A program made the translations under genes and the position numbers. Shown here in pieces: positions 8,703 to 17,142 of a stretch of 45,645 nt of DNA. The notes beneath the pieces are model-generated. The model was not told where the DNA came from and did not search any database. It saw nothing but the letters and a program-made list of their open reading frames with translations. Within the stretch, counting starts at the first letter, position 1, and each line of letters begins with the position of its first letter. This DNA comes from Aerococcus viridans (lineage in GTDB: Bacteria > Bacillota > Bacilli > Lactobacillales > Aerococcaceae), in NCBI RefSeq assembly GCF_002871935.1, contig NZ_PNHQ01000015.1, positions 1-45,645 of the forward strand, written 5' to 3'.

Positions 8703-8741
8703 GAAAAATGAGAGGCTGGGACAAAAATATCTCAGCCTCTC
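8703..8741 (-). terminator. Terminator-like hairpin after the DUF4153 gene (end of a repeat element)
   Basis: GAGAGGCTG (8710-8718) pairs with CAGCCTCTC (8733-8741). On the minus strand the hairpin is followed by ATTTTTC. It is the first such hairpin downstream of the DUF4153 gene and probably terminates it. It also forms the left end of the repeat element at 8710-8884. Confidence 0.6.
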
Positions 8742-8884
8742 TTTCCTATATAAAAATGTTTATAATTGATTTCAAAAGCCAACATTGTCCGATACTGCCC
8801 GAAATGCATCAATCACATTTCGTTATTGTTCGGATTTGGTCCAATAGGTCCGTTCTAGCCGACTTTTGTCTCACCTTCCTCTTC
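8710..8884. repeat. MITE-like intergenic repeat, complete copy
   Basis: The left end GAGAGGCTGGGACAAAA and the reverse complement of the right end (GAGGAAGGTGAGACAAAAG) form imperfect terminal inverted repeats. The right ~115 nt (8770-8884) aligns with 38200-38314 at very roughly 80% over the best 90 positions, counted by eye. It has no coding capacity. From memory, GAGGCTGGGACAAAA-type sequences recur between genes in Lactobacillales. Confidence 0.6.
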
Positions 8885-8893
8885 ATGAATATT

Positions 8894-10651
8894 TTATTTT
8901 TCTGATAGTATCAAGATGAAATTGCCAGACCCTGAACGGTCTTTGTCGTCTCCTGTTTGGGAGTAGATGCTAAAGTCTTGCACGATTAATGTTGCTAGAT
9001 ATGAGTCTGACTCTTGGTTGAAGGTCGCCTGATTACTGGTCAAATCAGCATAATTATCCTCGGCTAAATCTTCTAGTTCGGCCAAATCAAATTGCAACAC
9101 TTCACCTTTGTCTTCAACAGTCACTTCTAGGCGTGTGACATTTATAATCTGCTGACTAAAGTTCTGCTCTAAAGCAGTAAACGTCTCTAATCCATCATGG
9201 CTATGTAGTAAGATAACTTCCCCACCATCATGACTATTAAAAGGTATTGCTACTTCTTGTTCAGCCTTTAAGATCGCTGAAAAAGAATAACTGCTTTGAT
9301 AATCATTACCATTATCATCCGTCTGAACACCATCAAAAACACGCAAATCTTGATATACATCAAAATCTTCTGGTATTTGGAAAACACGGTCTAATTCATT
9401 GTATTTATCAAGATATCTAAGCGACTGTTTCATTTTCTGAGCTGTCGTGTTATCCAATTGATTGACATTTTCGGTTGTTAGAGCTAATTGACCATCCGTA
9501 ATTAAATCAGGATAGTCAGCTAAGATATCATTGACTATTCCAGCTTGACTAGCTGCTGAGACAGAGATGGCATCAACTGGCGGCATCATTGCAATAAATA
9601 GCCCCACTGCAACCACCAAGGGCAACCATTGATTTTTTAGTAGATATAAAATGGCGCCAATAGCTGAAATAGAACAGAATAGCATCAACATATACCGGCT
9701 CATCGTCACACCATAAACATTCGTGTAGATAACAGACCGATAGATCTGGAATACCGAGGCAATAAGGACTGCCACAGCATATACCTGAGTAAAGCGCGTC
9801 ACTAACGGTCTTTCGATTACGGCCACTAAGAATAGGACCATCCAACCCACAATTAAATAGGATACCATTACAAATTCGATCGTAATATTCATCCAGTTGC
9901 CTAAATTAGAGAGAAAATAGATGAAAATAATCATCGTATAAATCGATACAATTGGAATAAATATTTTTGTTAAAAGGACATCCAAGAATTTGCTCACTTC
10001 AGATGTCATCTTGCCCGTTTCTTCGATGAATGGTCGGGTGAATACGGATTGCTGAGACAATAAGTACCAAGGAAAGAAAATATAAGCTAATACTGAAAAA
10101 ATATCCCAATATAATTCTCCTTCTACATTAGAAATAAGGATTGACCAACCACCAAGTATCAAGCTAATACCAAGCATCAAGATCCCAGTATACACCATAG
10201 ACACAAAGAATGACTTAAACCAAATTCGAAAACTTTGGTCAAAAGTTAATCCTTCGTTTTTAATTGATGGTAGCCAAATAATCAATAGCATTAAAAGAAA
10301 TAAACCAATATTCGTTCTCGTAAATAAATGACTTGAGAAAAAATCAGTGGTCCGACTAGCGGCAACATAATATACGCCAGTTAATATTCCAGTAAGCCCC
10401 TGAATACCAAAAGCCTGAATGGGACGCTGTTCTTGCATAAAACGTTCATAAGTCACTTGTCCCAAAGTGGCCAACATCATACCAACTATACTCGCATAGA
10501 CACCCGTTTCAACCATTATCATCGGTTGATCATAAGGTGCGTGGTTCATATACATCACTAAAGTAGTCGCAATAACACCAAATAGTATGACCATTGGAAA
10601 CCGTATCAAGCTGCTTCTCCATTCGCTAAGAGATTGAAATTTTCGCATCAT
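8894..10651 (-). CDS. DUF4153 family multi-pass membrane protein
   Basis: A 585-residue protein. The N-terminal ~375 residues contain about ten to eleven hydrophobic segments. The ~210-residue C-terminal part is soluble, acidic and probably extracytoplasmic. The mix of TM array and following soluble domain matches DUF4153 proteins, whose function is unknown. A GTG at 10657 overlaps the GGAGG ribosome site, so the ATG at 10651 (or the next ATG at 10648) is the likely start. Between its extended -10 and the gene lies a 14/14 match to the CcpA cre consensus, so carbon repression is likely. The gene is monocistronic, flanked by a terminator upstream (from trmL) and a hairpin downstream. Confidence 0.7.
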   Translation of the reverse strand: MMRKFQSLSEWRSSLIRFPMVILFGVIATTLVMYMNHAPYDQPMIMVETGVYASIVGMMLATLGQVTYERFMQEQRPIQAFGIQGLTGILTGVYYVAASRTTDFFSSHLFTRTNIGLFLLMLLIIWLPSIKNEGLTFDQSFRIWFKSFFVSMVYTGILMLGISLILGGWSILISNVEGELYWDIFSVLAYIFFPWYLLSQQSVFTRPFIEETGKMTSEVSKFLDVLLTKIFIPIVSIYTMIIFIYFLSNLGNWMNITIEFVMVSYLIVGWMVLFLVAVIERPLVTRFTQVYAVAVLIASVFQIYRSVIYTNVYGVTMSRYMLMLFCSISAIGAILYLLKNQWLPLVVAVGLFIAMMPPVDAISVSAASQAGIVNDILADYPDLITDGQLALTTENVNQLDNTTAQKMKQSLRYLDKYNELDRVFQIPEDFDVYQDLRVFDGVQTDDNGNDYQSSYSFSAILKAEQEVAIPFNSHDGGEVILLHSHDGLETFTALEQNFSQQIINVTRLEVTVEDKGEVLQFDLAELEDLAEDNYADLTSNQATFNQESDSYLATLIVQDFSIYSQTGDDKDRSGSGNFILILSEK

Positions 10652-10680
10652 CAACACCTCCGAAATAGATATTTACCTTT

Positions 10681-10713
10681 TGAAATCGCTTTCACCTTTA
10701 TCTTATTATAACA
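10681..10713 (-). promoter_or_regulatory. Extended -10 promoter with perfect cre site, DUF4153 gene
   Basis: On the minus strand TGTTATAAT (10705-10713) is an extended -10. TGAAATCGCTTTCA (10681-10694, read on the plus strand) matches the cre consensus TGWAANCGNTNWCA at every position. It lies at about +4 to +17 from the expected transcription start, a classic place for CcpA repression. Confidence 0.7.
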
Positions 10714-10796
10714 TTAAGTTGATCAAACATAGAACCACAAGGCAGTATATATTAGATCAGCACAATCATACAAACCATGGTGATTTCTATTCCAAA

Positions 10797-10836
10797 ATAA
10801 AAAACGCAGCTAGGTGATTGATGACCTAGCTACGTT
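10797..10836 (-). terminator. Terminator after trmL
   Basis: AGCTAGGT (10808-10815) pairs with ACCTAGCT (10824-10831), extended by CG and AA/TT pairs on each side. A T tract follows on the minus strand. Confidence 0.85.
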
Positions 10837-10844
10837 AAAAAAGA

Positions 10845-11360
10845 TTAATCTAATTTATCATTTTCATAATGATGCGTGAGCTCTAGCTGGTTAAAAGCTT
10901 GCTGACGTTGTACTTCATAGATGACTAAAGCAGCACAATTAGATAAGTTTAATGACCGCACATGGGTATCGTCCATTGGAATACGAATGCATTGGTCTTC
11001 ATGAGCGCGCATAAAGTCCTCAGGTAATCCAGTTGTTTCCTTACCAAACATCAAGAATATGTCTTGATCTTGATCATTGTTACCAAAATCAATATCTGAA
11101 TAAATATGATGGGCAAATTTTGTTACTAAATATAAACGTTGGTCTCCTAAATACGCCATAAAGTCATCAAGACTAGCATGGTAAGTGATATCTACAGCGT
11201 TCCAATAATCCAAACCTGCACGTTTTAAATGTTTATCATCTGTCTTGAAGCCAAGCGGTTCAATTAAATGTAAATGGGTGTCAGTTGCTGCACACGTACG
11301 GGCAATATTACCGGTATTTGCTGGAATTTCTGGTTCAAATAATACAATATGATTCGTCAT
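10845..11360 (-). CDS. trmL: tRNA (cytidine(34)-2'-O)-methyltransferase TrmL (SPOUT)
   Basis: A 171-residue SPOUT methyltransferase. Motif 1 is NTGNIARTCAAT near residues 16-27. Motif 2 is LMFGKETTGLP near 104-114. Motif 3 is RSLNLSNCAALVIYE near 136-150, forming the trefoil knot that binds S-adenosylmethionine. TrmL 2'-O-methylates the wobble base of tRNA-Leu isoacceptors; in older annotation it is CspR or YibK. The length is typical. The ATG follows AAAGAAG. Its own promoter is TTGACT (11450-11455) with an extended -10 TGATATAAT (-10 core 11429-11434), spacing only 15 nt. It is transcribed alone and ends at the 10797-10836 hairpin. Confidence 0.93.
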   Translation of the reverse strand: MTNHIVLFEPEIPANTGNIARTCAATDTHLHLIEPLGFKTDDKHLKRAGLDYWNAVDITYHASLDDFMAYLGDQRLYLVTKFAHHIYSDIDFGNNDQDQDIFLMFGKETTGLPEDFMRAHEDQCIRIPMDDTHVRSLNLSNCAALVIYEVQRQQAFNQLELTHHYENDKLD

Positions 11361-11428
11361 CCTGTCGCTTCTTTCTATATAGATACTATGTCACGTATAC
11401 GAAATCAAATGGCTTCTTTCGCCCACTG

Positions 11429-11455
11429 ATTATATCATATTTTATACTGAGTCAA
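11429..11455 (-). promoter_or_regulatory. Promoter of trmL
   Basis: TTGACT and TATAAT lie 15 nt apart on the minus strand. The short spacing is compensated by the extended -10 dinucleotide TG (TGATATAAT). Confidence 0.6.
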
Positions 11456-11570
11456 CGGACAGTTCCAGATGTCTTTATGGTATTTTCATCTACACGAAAC
11501 ATTTATTTTGTTATCATAATGAATAGAAAAAAATATCGCCGTTCTAACTAGCGATTTGAAAGGATTAACT

Positions 11571-12686
11571 ATGAAACAAAATAAAAAGAATACTAGTACC
11601 GCCAGTTGGCATCTAGTATTTGTCATGGCCGGAGCGATGACTGCCACGCTAATTGGGTCAGGTTTTGCCACGGGACAAGAAATCATGCAGTACTTCGTTG
11701 CGCACGAATGGACAGGTATTTTAGGTGTTATGACCACCTTCCTTGCAGTAGGCTTTTCAGGTACTGAATTTTTTAAAGCAGGTTTTGCTGGTAAGCAAAA
11801 TTTAGATAGTCCAAATGACGTTTTTAAAGTATTTGCTGGAAATAAAATTGGTGCTATTTATAAATACATCACTTTAATTACCCTGTTTTTAACCTACGCA
11901 GTTATGGTTGCTGGTGCAGGCGCTACTATTCAACAACAATTTGGCTTACCCGTTTATGTGGGTTCCGGCCTTATGTATGTCGTTTCTGCTATTACTGTCA
12001 TGTTAGGAATGAATAAAATTACGCATATATTAGGAAATATTGGACCAGCCATCGCCATCTTTGCAATTATTTTAGGTTTACTCAGTTTTTTTACTTATCA
12101 CGGAGATCTTAGCCAAGTAACAGATATGGTACACCAGGCGATTGCTTCCCGCACAATCCAAGCAGCATCAGGAAATTGGCTAGTATCTGCCTTAAACTAT
12201 GTTGGCTTAATCATCATTTTAAATGCTGGTTTTATCGCCCAAATAGGCATTCAAGCAAATAATCAAATGGAAACAAAGCTAGCTGCCCTTTTATCATCTG
12301 GGATTTATGCCTTAGGTATTTTTATTTTATACATGGCCTTTCTAGGTGCTTTCTCTCTAGTTGCAGGTGCACAGGTGCCAACATTAACCATCGCTAATCA
12401 ATTAAACCCTTGGTTAGCTTATGCTTTTATTATCATTATTTTACTAGCTATATATTCTACTGTGGTGTCAATTTTGTGGAACGTGGCCGCATCTGTCACT
12501 ACTGATAAAACAAGCGCCAATAAAGTAGCAACAGCTGTTTTAGGACTAATCGCCACAGCTATTGGCTTATTTCTGCCCTTTGACCAATTAGTTAATCTAG
12601 TTTATGTAGTAGCAGGCTATTTCGGCATTGTTTTTTTATTGATCATGATTTGGCGGTCAATAAGGAACGCTTCAGCCAATCATTAG
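11571..12686 (+). CDS. YkvI-like membrane transporter (APC superfamily)
   Basis: A 371-residue integral membrane protein with about ten transmembrane segments. The first contains the conserved glycine-rich break ATLIGSGFATGQEIMQYF near 20-38, as in LeuT-fold amino-acid and YkvI-type carriers. The substrate is unknown. The frame can be extended to a TTG at 11556, but that codon lies just before the AAAGGA ribosome site. The ATG at 11571 has correct 7-nt spacing. The gene is divergent from trmL and followed 76 nt later by alanine dehydrogenase with its own promoter. An amino-acid substrate, possibly alanine, would fit the neighbour but is only suggestion. Confidence 0.78.
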   Translation: MKQNKKNTSTASWHLVFVMAGAMTATLIGSGFATGQEIMQYFVAHEWTGILGVMTTFLAVGFSGTEFFKAGFAGKQNLDSPNDVFKVFAGNKIGAIYKYITLITLFLTYAVMVAGAGATIQQQFGLPVYVGSGLMYVVSAITVMLGMNKITHILGNIGPAIAIFAIILGLLSFFTYHGDLSQVTDMVHQAIASRTIQAASGNWLVSALNYVGLIIILNAGFIAQIGIQANNQMETKLAALLSSGIYALGIFILYMAFLGAFSLVAGAQVPTLTIANQLNPWLAYAFIIIILLAIYSTVVSILWNVAASVTTDKTSANKVATAVLGLIATAIGLFLPFDQLVNLVYVVAGYFGIVFLLIMIWRSIRNASANH

Positions 12687-12692
12687 ATTGGA

Positions 12693-12721
12693 TTGGGTAA
12701 CTTGACTTTTTATGATACAAT
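12693..12721 (+). promoter_or_regulatory. Promoter of ald
   Basis: TTGGGT (12693-12698) and TACAAT (12716-12721) are 17 nt apart. The TG of an extended -10 (TGATACAAT) is present. It lies 41 nt upstream of the ald start. Confidence 0.6.
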
Positions 12722-12762
12722 ATAAATGAAGGTTTAGCATTAAGAAGAAAGAAGGAGTTTAA

Positions 12763-13872
12763 ATGCAAATAGGAATACCTAAAGAAATTAAGGCACAAGA
12801 AGACCGTGTGGGGTTAACGCCTGATAATGTTAGGACCCTTGTAAATAATGGACATACTGTCTTAATAGAAGAAAATGCTGGTATAGGATCAGGATTTACT
12901 GATGAAGAATACGTATCAGCTGGTGCAAAAATTGAAAGTGATCCAGCCAAAATTTGGGCTAGCCAAATGGTTATTAAGGTAAAAGAACCATTAGCTTCTG
13001 AATATGATTACTTCCATGAAGATTTAATATTATTTGCCTACTTCCACTTAGCACCTGAAAATGAATTAACTGAAGCTTTATTAGCAAATAAAGTAACGGC
13101 TATTGCTTATGAAACTATGGTAGAAAACGGTGCCTTACCATTATTAACACCAATGTCTGAAGTTGCTGGACGAATGGCTATTCAAGTTGGTACCCATTAT
13201 CTTGAAAAACAAAACGGTGGCTCTGGTACCTTAATTTCGGGCGTACCTGGTGTTGCTCCTGGCCATGTTGTGGTTATTGGTGGCGGAACTGTCGGTTATA
13301 ATGCTGCTAAAATAGCTGTTGGTATGGGTGCTCGCGTCACAATTTTAGATGTAAATACTGGTCGCCTCGGTGAATTAGAAGATCTTCTAAACGATAAAGT
13401 CACTACTTTAATGTCTAATGAAGAAAATATCCGTCAAGTGATCAAAGACGCTGATATTGTAGTAGGTTCAGTATTAGTAACTGGTCGCCGTGCCCCAGTA
13501 CTGGTTTCAGAAGACATGGTGAAAACTATGAAACCTGGATCTGTCTTGGTTGATATCGCAGTTGACCAAGGTGGGAACTTTGAAACAACTCACCCAACAA
13601 CCCATCAAGATCCTATTTACGTAAAACATGATGTCATTCACTATACAGTAGCAAATATTCCTGGAGCAGTACCACGCACGTCAACTCTTGCATTAACAAA
13701 TGCCACAATGAAATATGCTAGCCAGATTATCAATCAAGGCGTTGAAGCTGCTGCTAAAAGAAATGAAACAATCCTAACTGGTATCAATACTTACCAAGGT
13801 TACTTGACACACGAAGGGGTAGCTGAGTCACAAAATCGTACTCATACACCTATCCAAGATTTATTAAAATAA
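12763..13872 (+). CDS. ald: Alanine dehydrogenase
   Basis: A 369-residue NAD-dependent enzyme that interconverts L-alanine with pyruvate plus ammonia. Family landmarks are the start MQIGIPKEIKAQEDRVGLTP, the substrate-binding Lys in VIKVKEP near 74, the catalytic His in FAYFHLAPE near 96, the dinucleotide fold VVVIGGGTVGYNAAK near 168-182, and the SNEENI and NIPGAVPRTST blocks. The length is exactly usual. The ATG follows GAAGGAG. The gene has its own promoter and ends at a strong hairpin shared with the convergent ABC operon. It may feed alanine nitrogen and carbon into pyruvate or supply alanine for the cell wall; the direction in vivo is not shown by sequence. Confidence 0.96.
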   Translation: MQIGIPKEIKAQEDRVGLTPDNVRTLVNNGHTVLIEENAGIGSGFTDEEYVSAGAKIESDPAKIWASQMVIKVKEPLASEYDYFHEDLILFAYFHLAPENELTEALLANKVTAIAYETMVENGALPLLTPMSEVAGRMAIQVGTHYLEKQNGGSGTLISGVPGVAPGHVVVIGGGTVGYNAAKIAVGMGARVTILDVNTGRLGELEDLLNDKVTTLMSNEENIRQVIKDADIVVGSVLVTGRRAPVLVSEDMVKTMKPGSVLVDIAVDQGGNFETTHPTTHQDPIYVKHDVIHYTVANIPGAVPRTSTLALTNATMKYASQIINQGVEAAAKRNETILTGINTYQGYLTHEGVAESQNRTHTPIQDLLK

Positions 13873-13895
13873 TAAATGCTAGCTAATAGCACATC

Positions 13896-13933
13896 AAAAG
13901 AGCCGCATCTCATTATGGAAATGCGGCTCTTTT
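13896..13933. terminator. Bidirectional terminator between ald and the ABC operon
   Basis: A perfect 13-bp stem (13896-13908 with 13921-13933) encloses a 12-nt loop. It ends in T runs on both strands and serves the convergent transcripts from both sides. Confidence 0.9.
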
Positions 13934-13986
13934 CTATCGAATAATCTTCCGTAATCAAATATCACTTTCAATCAACTTACAGTGGC

Positions 13987-14730
13987 CTAACGTGCAAATA
14001 CGGCTGTTCTTTTTAGGAAGTTTTGCGTACGCTCTTCTTTGGCATTGTCAAACACTTCTTCAGGTGTTCCTTGTTCAACAATTACACCATTCTCCATGAA
14101 GATTACCCTATCAGCCACTTCATAAGCAAATTGCATTTCATGCGTTACAATCACTAAAGTAGAGCCACTTTCGGCAACATCTTTAATAACTTCTAGCGTT
14201 TCCCCTACCAATTCAGGGTCTAAGGCAGACGTTGGTTCATCAAATAAAATGACTTCAGGGTTTAAAGCTAAAGCACGTGCAATACCAACCCTTTGCTGTT
14301 GTCCACCGGAAAGTTCATGTGGATAATGGTGCTCTTTTCCTTCCAAACCTACTTTTGCTAAGAGTTTAAGCCCTTTGTCACTTGCTTCTTTTTTCGGTAC
14401 CTTTCGAGCGATCACTAAACCCTCGATCACATTTTCAAGTGCAGTGCGGTTAGAAAACAATGCATATTGTTGAAAAACCATGGCTGTTTTCTTGCGAATA
14501 TCTAAAATTTCTTTCTTAGACACCTTTTCAAAATTCACTTTTTGGTCACCTATTTTTAAGTATCCTTTATCCGCTCGTTCTAAAAAGTTTAGGCAACGTA
14601 AGAAAGTTGTCTTTCCTGAACCACTAGGGCCAATAATTACGACCACTTCCCCCTGGTTAATAGTTAAATCAATTCCTTTTAAAATTTCATTTTGGTCAAA
14701 CTTTTTGTGAATATTCTCTACTTGTATCAT
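13987..14730 (-). CDS. Polar amino-acid ABC transporter ATPase (TcyN/GlnQ-like)
   Basis: A 247-residue ABC ATPase of the polar amino-acid uptake family. Walker A is GPSGSGKTT (34-42), the Q-loop lies in MVFQQYALF near 88, the signature is [15 protein letters not shown] near 139-153, Walker B is [13 protein letters not shown] near 160-172, and the switch His is in VTHEM near 195. Its ATG overlaps the stop of the second permease (ATGA), so translation is coupled. It is the only ATPase of the operon and should power both permeases. The two-receptor, two-permease, one-ATPase composition matches the Bacillus cystine importer TcyJKLMN; the substrate remains inferred. Confidence 0.9.
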   Translation of the reverse strand: MIQVENIHKKFDQNEILKGIDLTINQGEVVVIIGPSGSGKTTFLRCLNFLERADKGYLKIGDQKVNFEKVSKKEILDIRKKTAMVFQQYALFSNRTALENVIEGLVIARKVPKKEASDKGLKLLAKVGLEGKEHHYPHELSGGQQQRVGIARALALNPEVILFDEPTSALDPELVGETLEVIKDVAESGSTLVIVTHEMQFAYEVADRVIFMENGVIVEQGTPEEVFDNAKEERTQNFLKRTAVFAR

Positions 14731-15440
14731 AGGACACTTCCTCTCACAACTTTTCTAGTATAATGACGTTCAAATAGATGGAAAACTTGTTCTACTGCAA
14801 ACGATAGTGCCCAATAAATGATAGCTGCTGCAATATATGATTCTAGGAATGTATAACTTGTCGTAGCAGTAATTAACGCCCCATTTAACACATCTACCAC
14901 TGACACTAAAGATACTAATGATGAAGCTTTGATCAAGACAATAAGTTGACTACAAATCATCGGTAAAGCGATTGGCATCATCTGTGGAAAGATCACTCGG
15001 ATAATTGTTTGAGATTGTGTTAATCCAATAGAAGCCGCAGCATCCCACTGTGCTTTAGGGATAGCTGCTAGAGCGCCACGAAAAATTTCTGATAAGGAAA
15101 TGCTAGCAGTAAATGCCAGAACGAAAATACCAATGTATTCACGATTAATATCTGAAAAGCGGATTGGTAAACTTAAGCTGGTCACTACTTGGTCAAATAA
15201 ATCTGAGAACAGTAAGTAAGCGACCATTAAACTTAAAACGACAGGAATCCCTTTGGCCATAGTAACAAGTCCGTTTAGGCATCTACCTAAAATAGGTACT
15301 TGATAAAAACGTGCTAAGGCAATAAGTAACCCAAACAAACTACCAATCAGTAAAGGTATAAAAGCTAATCTTAAAGTGACCGGAATAAAGGGAATGGCCG
15401 CTTTAAAGGCTTCTGAAATAGCTGTAAAATCAATAGGCAT
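14727..15440 (-). CDS. Amino-acid ABC transporter permease (TcyL/M-like), second permease
   Basis: A 237-residue permease of the HisM/GlnP family with five to six membrane segments. The ATPase-contact EAA loop reads [22 protein letters not shown], centred near 160. A longer frame beginning at 15476 would overlap the receptor gene upstream. The ATG at 15440 has GGAAAGGGG 7 nt upstream and gives [12 protein letters not shown], so it is preferred. It probably pairs with the product of the first permease gene of the operon (17142-17915) as a heterodimer. Its stop overlaps the ATPase start. Confidence 0.88.
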   Translation of the reverse strand: MPIDFTAISEAFKAAIPFIPVTLRLAFIPLLIGSLFGLLIALARFYQVPILGRCLNGLVTMAKGIPVVLSLMVAYLLFSDLFDQVVTSLSLPIRFSDINREYIGIFVLAFTASISLSEIFRGALAAIPKAQWDAAASIGLTQSQTIIRVIFPQMMPIALPMICSQLIVLIKASSLVSLVSVVDVLNGALITATTSYTFLESYIAAAIIYWALSFAVEQVFHLFERHYTRKVVRGSVL

Positions 15441-15456
15441 ATAAAAGCCCCTTTCC

Positions 15457-16293
15457 TTATTTAGTATAATCGGCACCTAGAATTTCGACTGAAAGTTCAG
15501 ATAAGGTACCTTCTTCACGCAATTCTTTAATGGCGCTGTCTACAGCAGATTGTAATTGCTCATCACCTTTCTGGAATACGTAGTAAATACCAGCAGTTTT
15601 AAGGGCTTCATCTGACGGTTGAAGATGGATATCGAATTGTTTATTATATTTATCGACATCAAATTTCGTAAGAATTGCTGCATCTGCCGTACCATTTTTT
15701 AAGCCAGATACTAATAATTCACCCGTTGCTTCACTATAAACAATTTCAATAGCGTCTTCATTTTCTGCATTATATGTTTCTAGTATATTGGCGACTTCAC
15801 TAGCAGGAGATGCAAATACCTTTTTCCCCTTTAAGTCATCCAATGACTGATAGACTTGGCCAGTACTTTCATCTGCTACGATGTGGTGTGCATAATTGTT
15901 ATAAGCTTCTTCTCCATATAAATACTTAGCACCGCGCTCGTCATTATACGCATAATTATGGGCAGCAAGTTGAACCTTATCCGCTGATAATGAAGTCAGG
16001 ATATTTTTAAAATCCATTGATTCATATTCAAAGTTATATTGATCTAATTTTTCATCAACAGCCCGTAAAACTTCGATATCATAACCTTGTAATTCCTCAT
16101 TTTCATCTAAATAGACGAATGGTTGATAAGCATTCCCAGTCCCAACAACAATTGTTTCGGCATCCGGGTTAGCTGCTGCTTGATTACCCTCTGCTGCACC
16201 AGCATTGCCACAAGCTGCTAGCAACAATACTGAGGTAATTCCTGTTAAAATAAACCGTTTGTTCTTTATCCGATGTGTCACTTTCTTCATCAT
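15457..16293 (-). CDS. Substrate-binding lipoprotein, second copy (TcyK/J-like)
   Basis: A 278-residue extracellular solute-binding protein family 3 member. Its lipobox LLLAACGN marks lipidation of a Cys about 30 residues in. The mature protein carries the family-3 pattern: VVGTGNAYQPFVYLDENEEL, then GYDIEVLRAV, and the FKNILTSLSADKVQLAAH block. Frames can be extended to a GTG at 16314 adjacent to the previous stop. The AGGTGGAG site, however, points to the ATG at 16293 or the next one at 16290. It is a clear paralog of the receptor upstream, with long identical blocks, so the pair arose by tandem duplication. It delivers substrate to the permeases of this operon. Confidence 0.88.
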   Translation of the reverse strand: MMKKVTHRIKNKRFILTGITSVLLLAACGNAGAAEGNQAAANPDAETIVVGTGNAYQPFVYLDENEELQGYDIEVLRAVDEKLDQYNFEYESMDFKNILTSLSADKVQLAAHNYAYNDERGAKYLYGEEAYNNYAHHIVADESTGQVYQSLDDLKGKKVFASPASEVANILETYNAENEDAIEIVYSEATGELLVSGLKNGTADAAILTKFDVDKYNKQFDIHLQPSDEALKTAGIYYVFQKGDEQLQSAVDSAIKELREEGTLSELSVEILGADYTK

Positions 16294-16314
16294 ATTTTCT
16301 CCACCTTTATTCAC

Positions 16315-17142
16315 TTATTGGGTGTAATCGTCACCTAAATATTCAATCGATAATTCCGCTAAAGTACCCTCATCTATTAATTCTTGTAAAGCACCATCAA
16401 CAGCATCTTTCAACTCTTCATCTGCCTTATCATATAGGAAGTAAGTTTTAGATACACTGATTGGTTCAGAAGTAATTTCTAAGTTAGCGTCGAACTGTTC
16501 ATTATATTTGTTGGCATCGTATTGGGTTAAAATTGCTACATCTGCCGCACCATTTTTTAAGCCAGTAACTAAGAGTTCACCAATATTTTCATTATAGACA
16601 ATCGTAATTTGTTCATCCGTATTTGGATGTTCGCTATTATATTGCTCTAATAAGTAGGCTACGTTAGAACCTGGTGATGCAAAGACCTTCTTGCCTTGTA
16701 GTTCATCCAAGTTACTATATTGATCCTCACCAGCTTCGTTCACAATATATAGGGTATAGTCAGTATATCCCACGTCCCCGTATAGATATTTAGATGCTCT
16801 TTCGTCATTGTATTCATATTGATGAGCTGCTAAATCAACCTTACCAGCTGATAATGAAGTTAAAATATTTTTGAAATCTGAAGACTCATATTCAAATTGA
16901 TAACCATCAAGTTTCTCATCAATTGCTTCAAGGACAGCCACATCATATCCTGTTAAATCACCATTTTCATTTAAGTACACAAATGGCTGATAGCCATTCC
17001 CAGTTCCAACGACAACCGTTTCTGCATTTGGATTAGAAGCTGTGGCTTCATCTGTTGCGTTAGCTGACCCGCAAGCTGCTAATAATGTTGTTGTCAGAAA
17101 TGTTAATAATCCCCATCTTATTAAATTTGAATGACGTCTCAT
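16315..17142 (-). CDS. Substrate-binding lipoprotein, first copy (TcyJ/K-like)
   Basis: A 275-residue family-3 solute-binding lipoprotein with signal peptide and lipobox LLAACGS. Conserved blocks GTGNGYQPFVYLNENGDL, GYDVAVLEAIDEKLDGY, FKNILTSLSAGKVDLAAH and a GELLVTGLKNGAADVAIL stretch are shared with its paralog downstream. The frame begins at a TTG at 17145, but the ATG at 17142 has GGGGGAG 8 nt upstream. That ATG overlaps the TGA of the permease (TGATG), giving translational coupling. The two receptors may have different affinities or ligands, for example cystine versus related sulfur compounds, as proposed for TcyJ and TcyK. Confidence 0.88.
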   Translation of the reverse strand: MRRHSNLIRWGLLTFLTTTLLAACGSANATDEATASNPNAETVVVGTGNGYQPFVYLNENGDLTGYDVAVLEAIDEKLDGYQFEYESSDFKNILTSLSAGKVDLAAHQYEYNDERASKYLYGDVGYTDYTLYIVNEAGEDQYSNLDELQGKKVFASPGSNVAYLLEQYNSEHPNTDEQITIVYNENIGELLVTGLKNGAADVAILTQYDANKYNEQFDANLEITSEPISVSKTYFLYDKADEELKDAVDGALQELIDEGTLAELSIEYLGDDYTQ

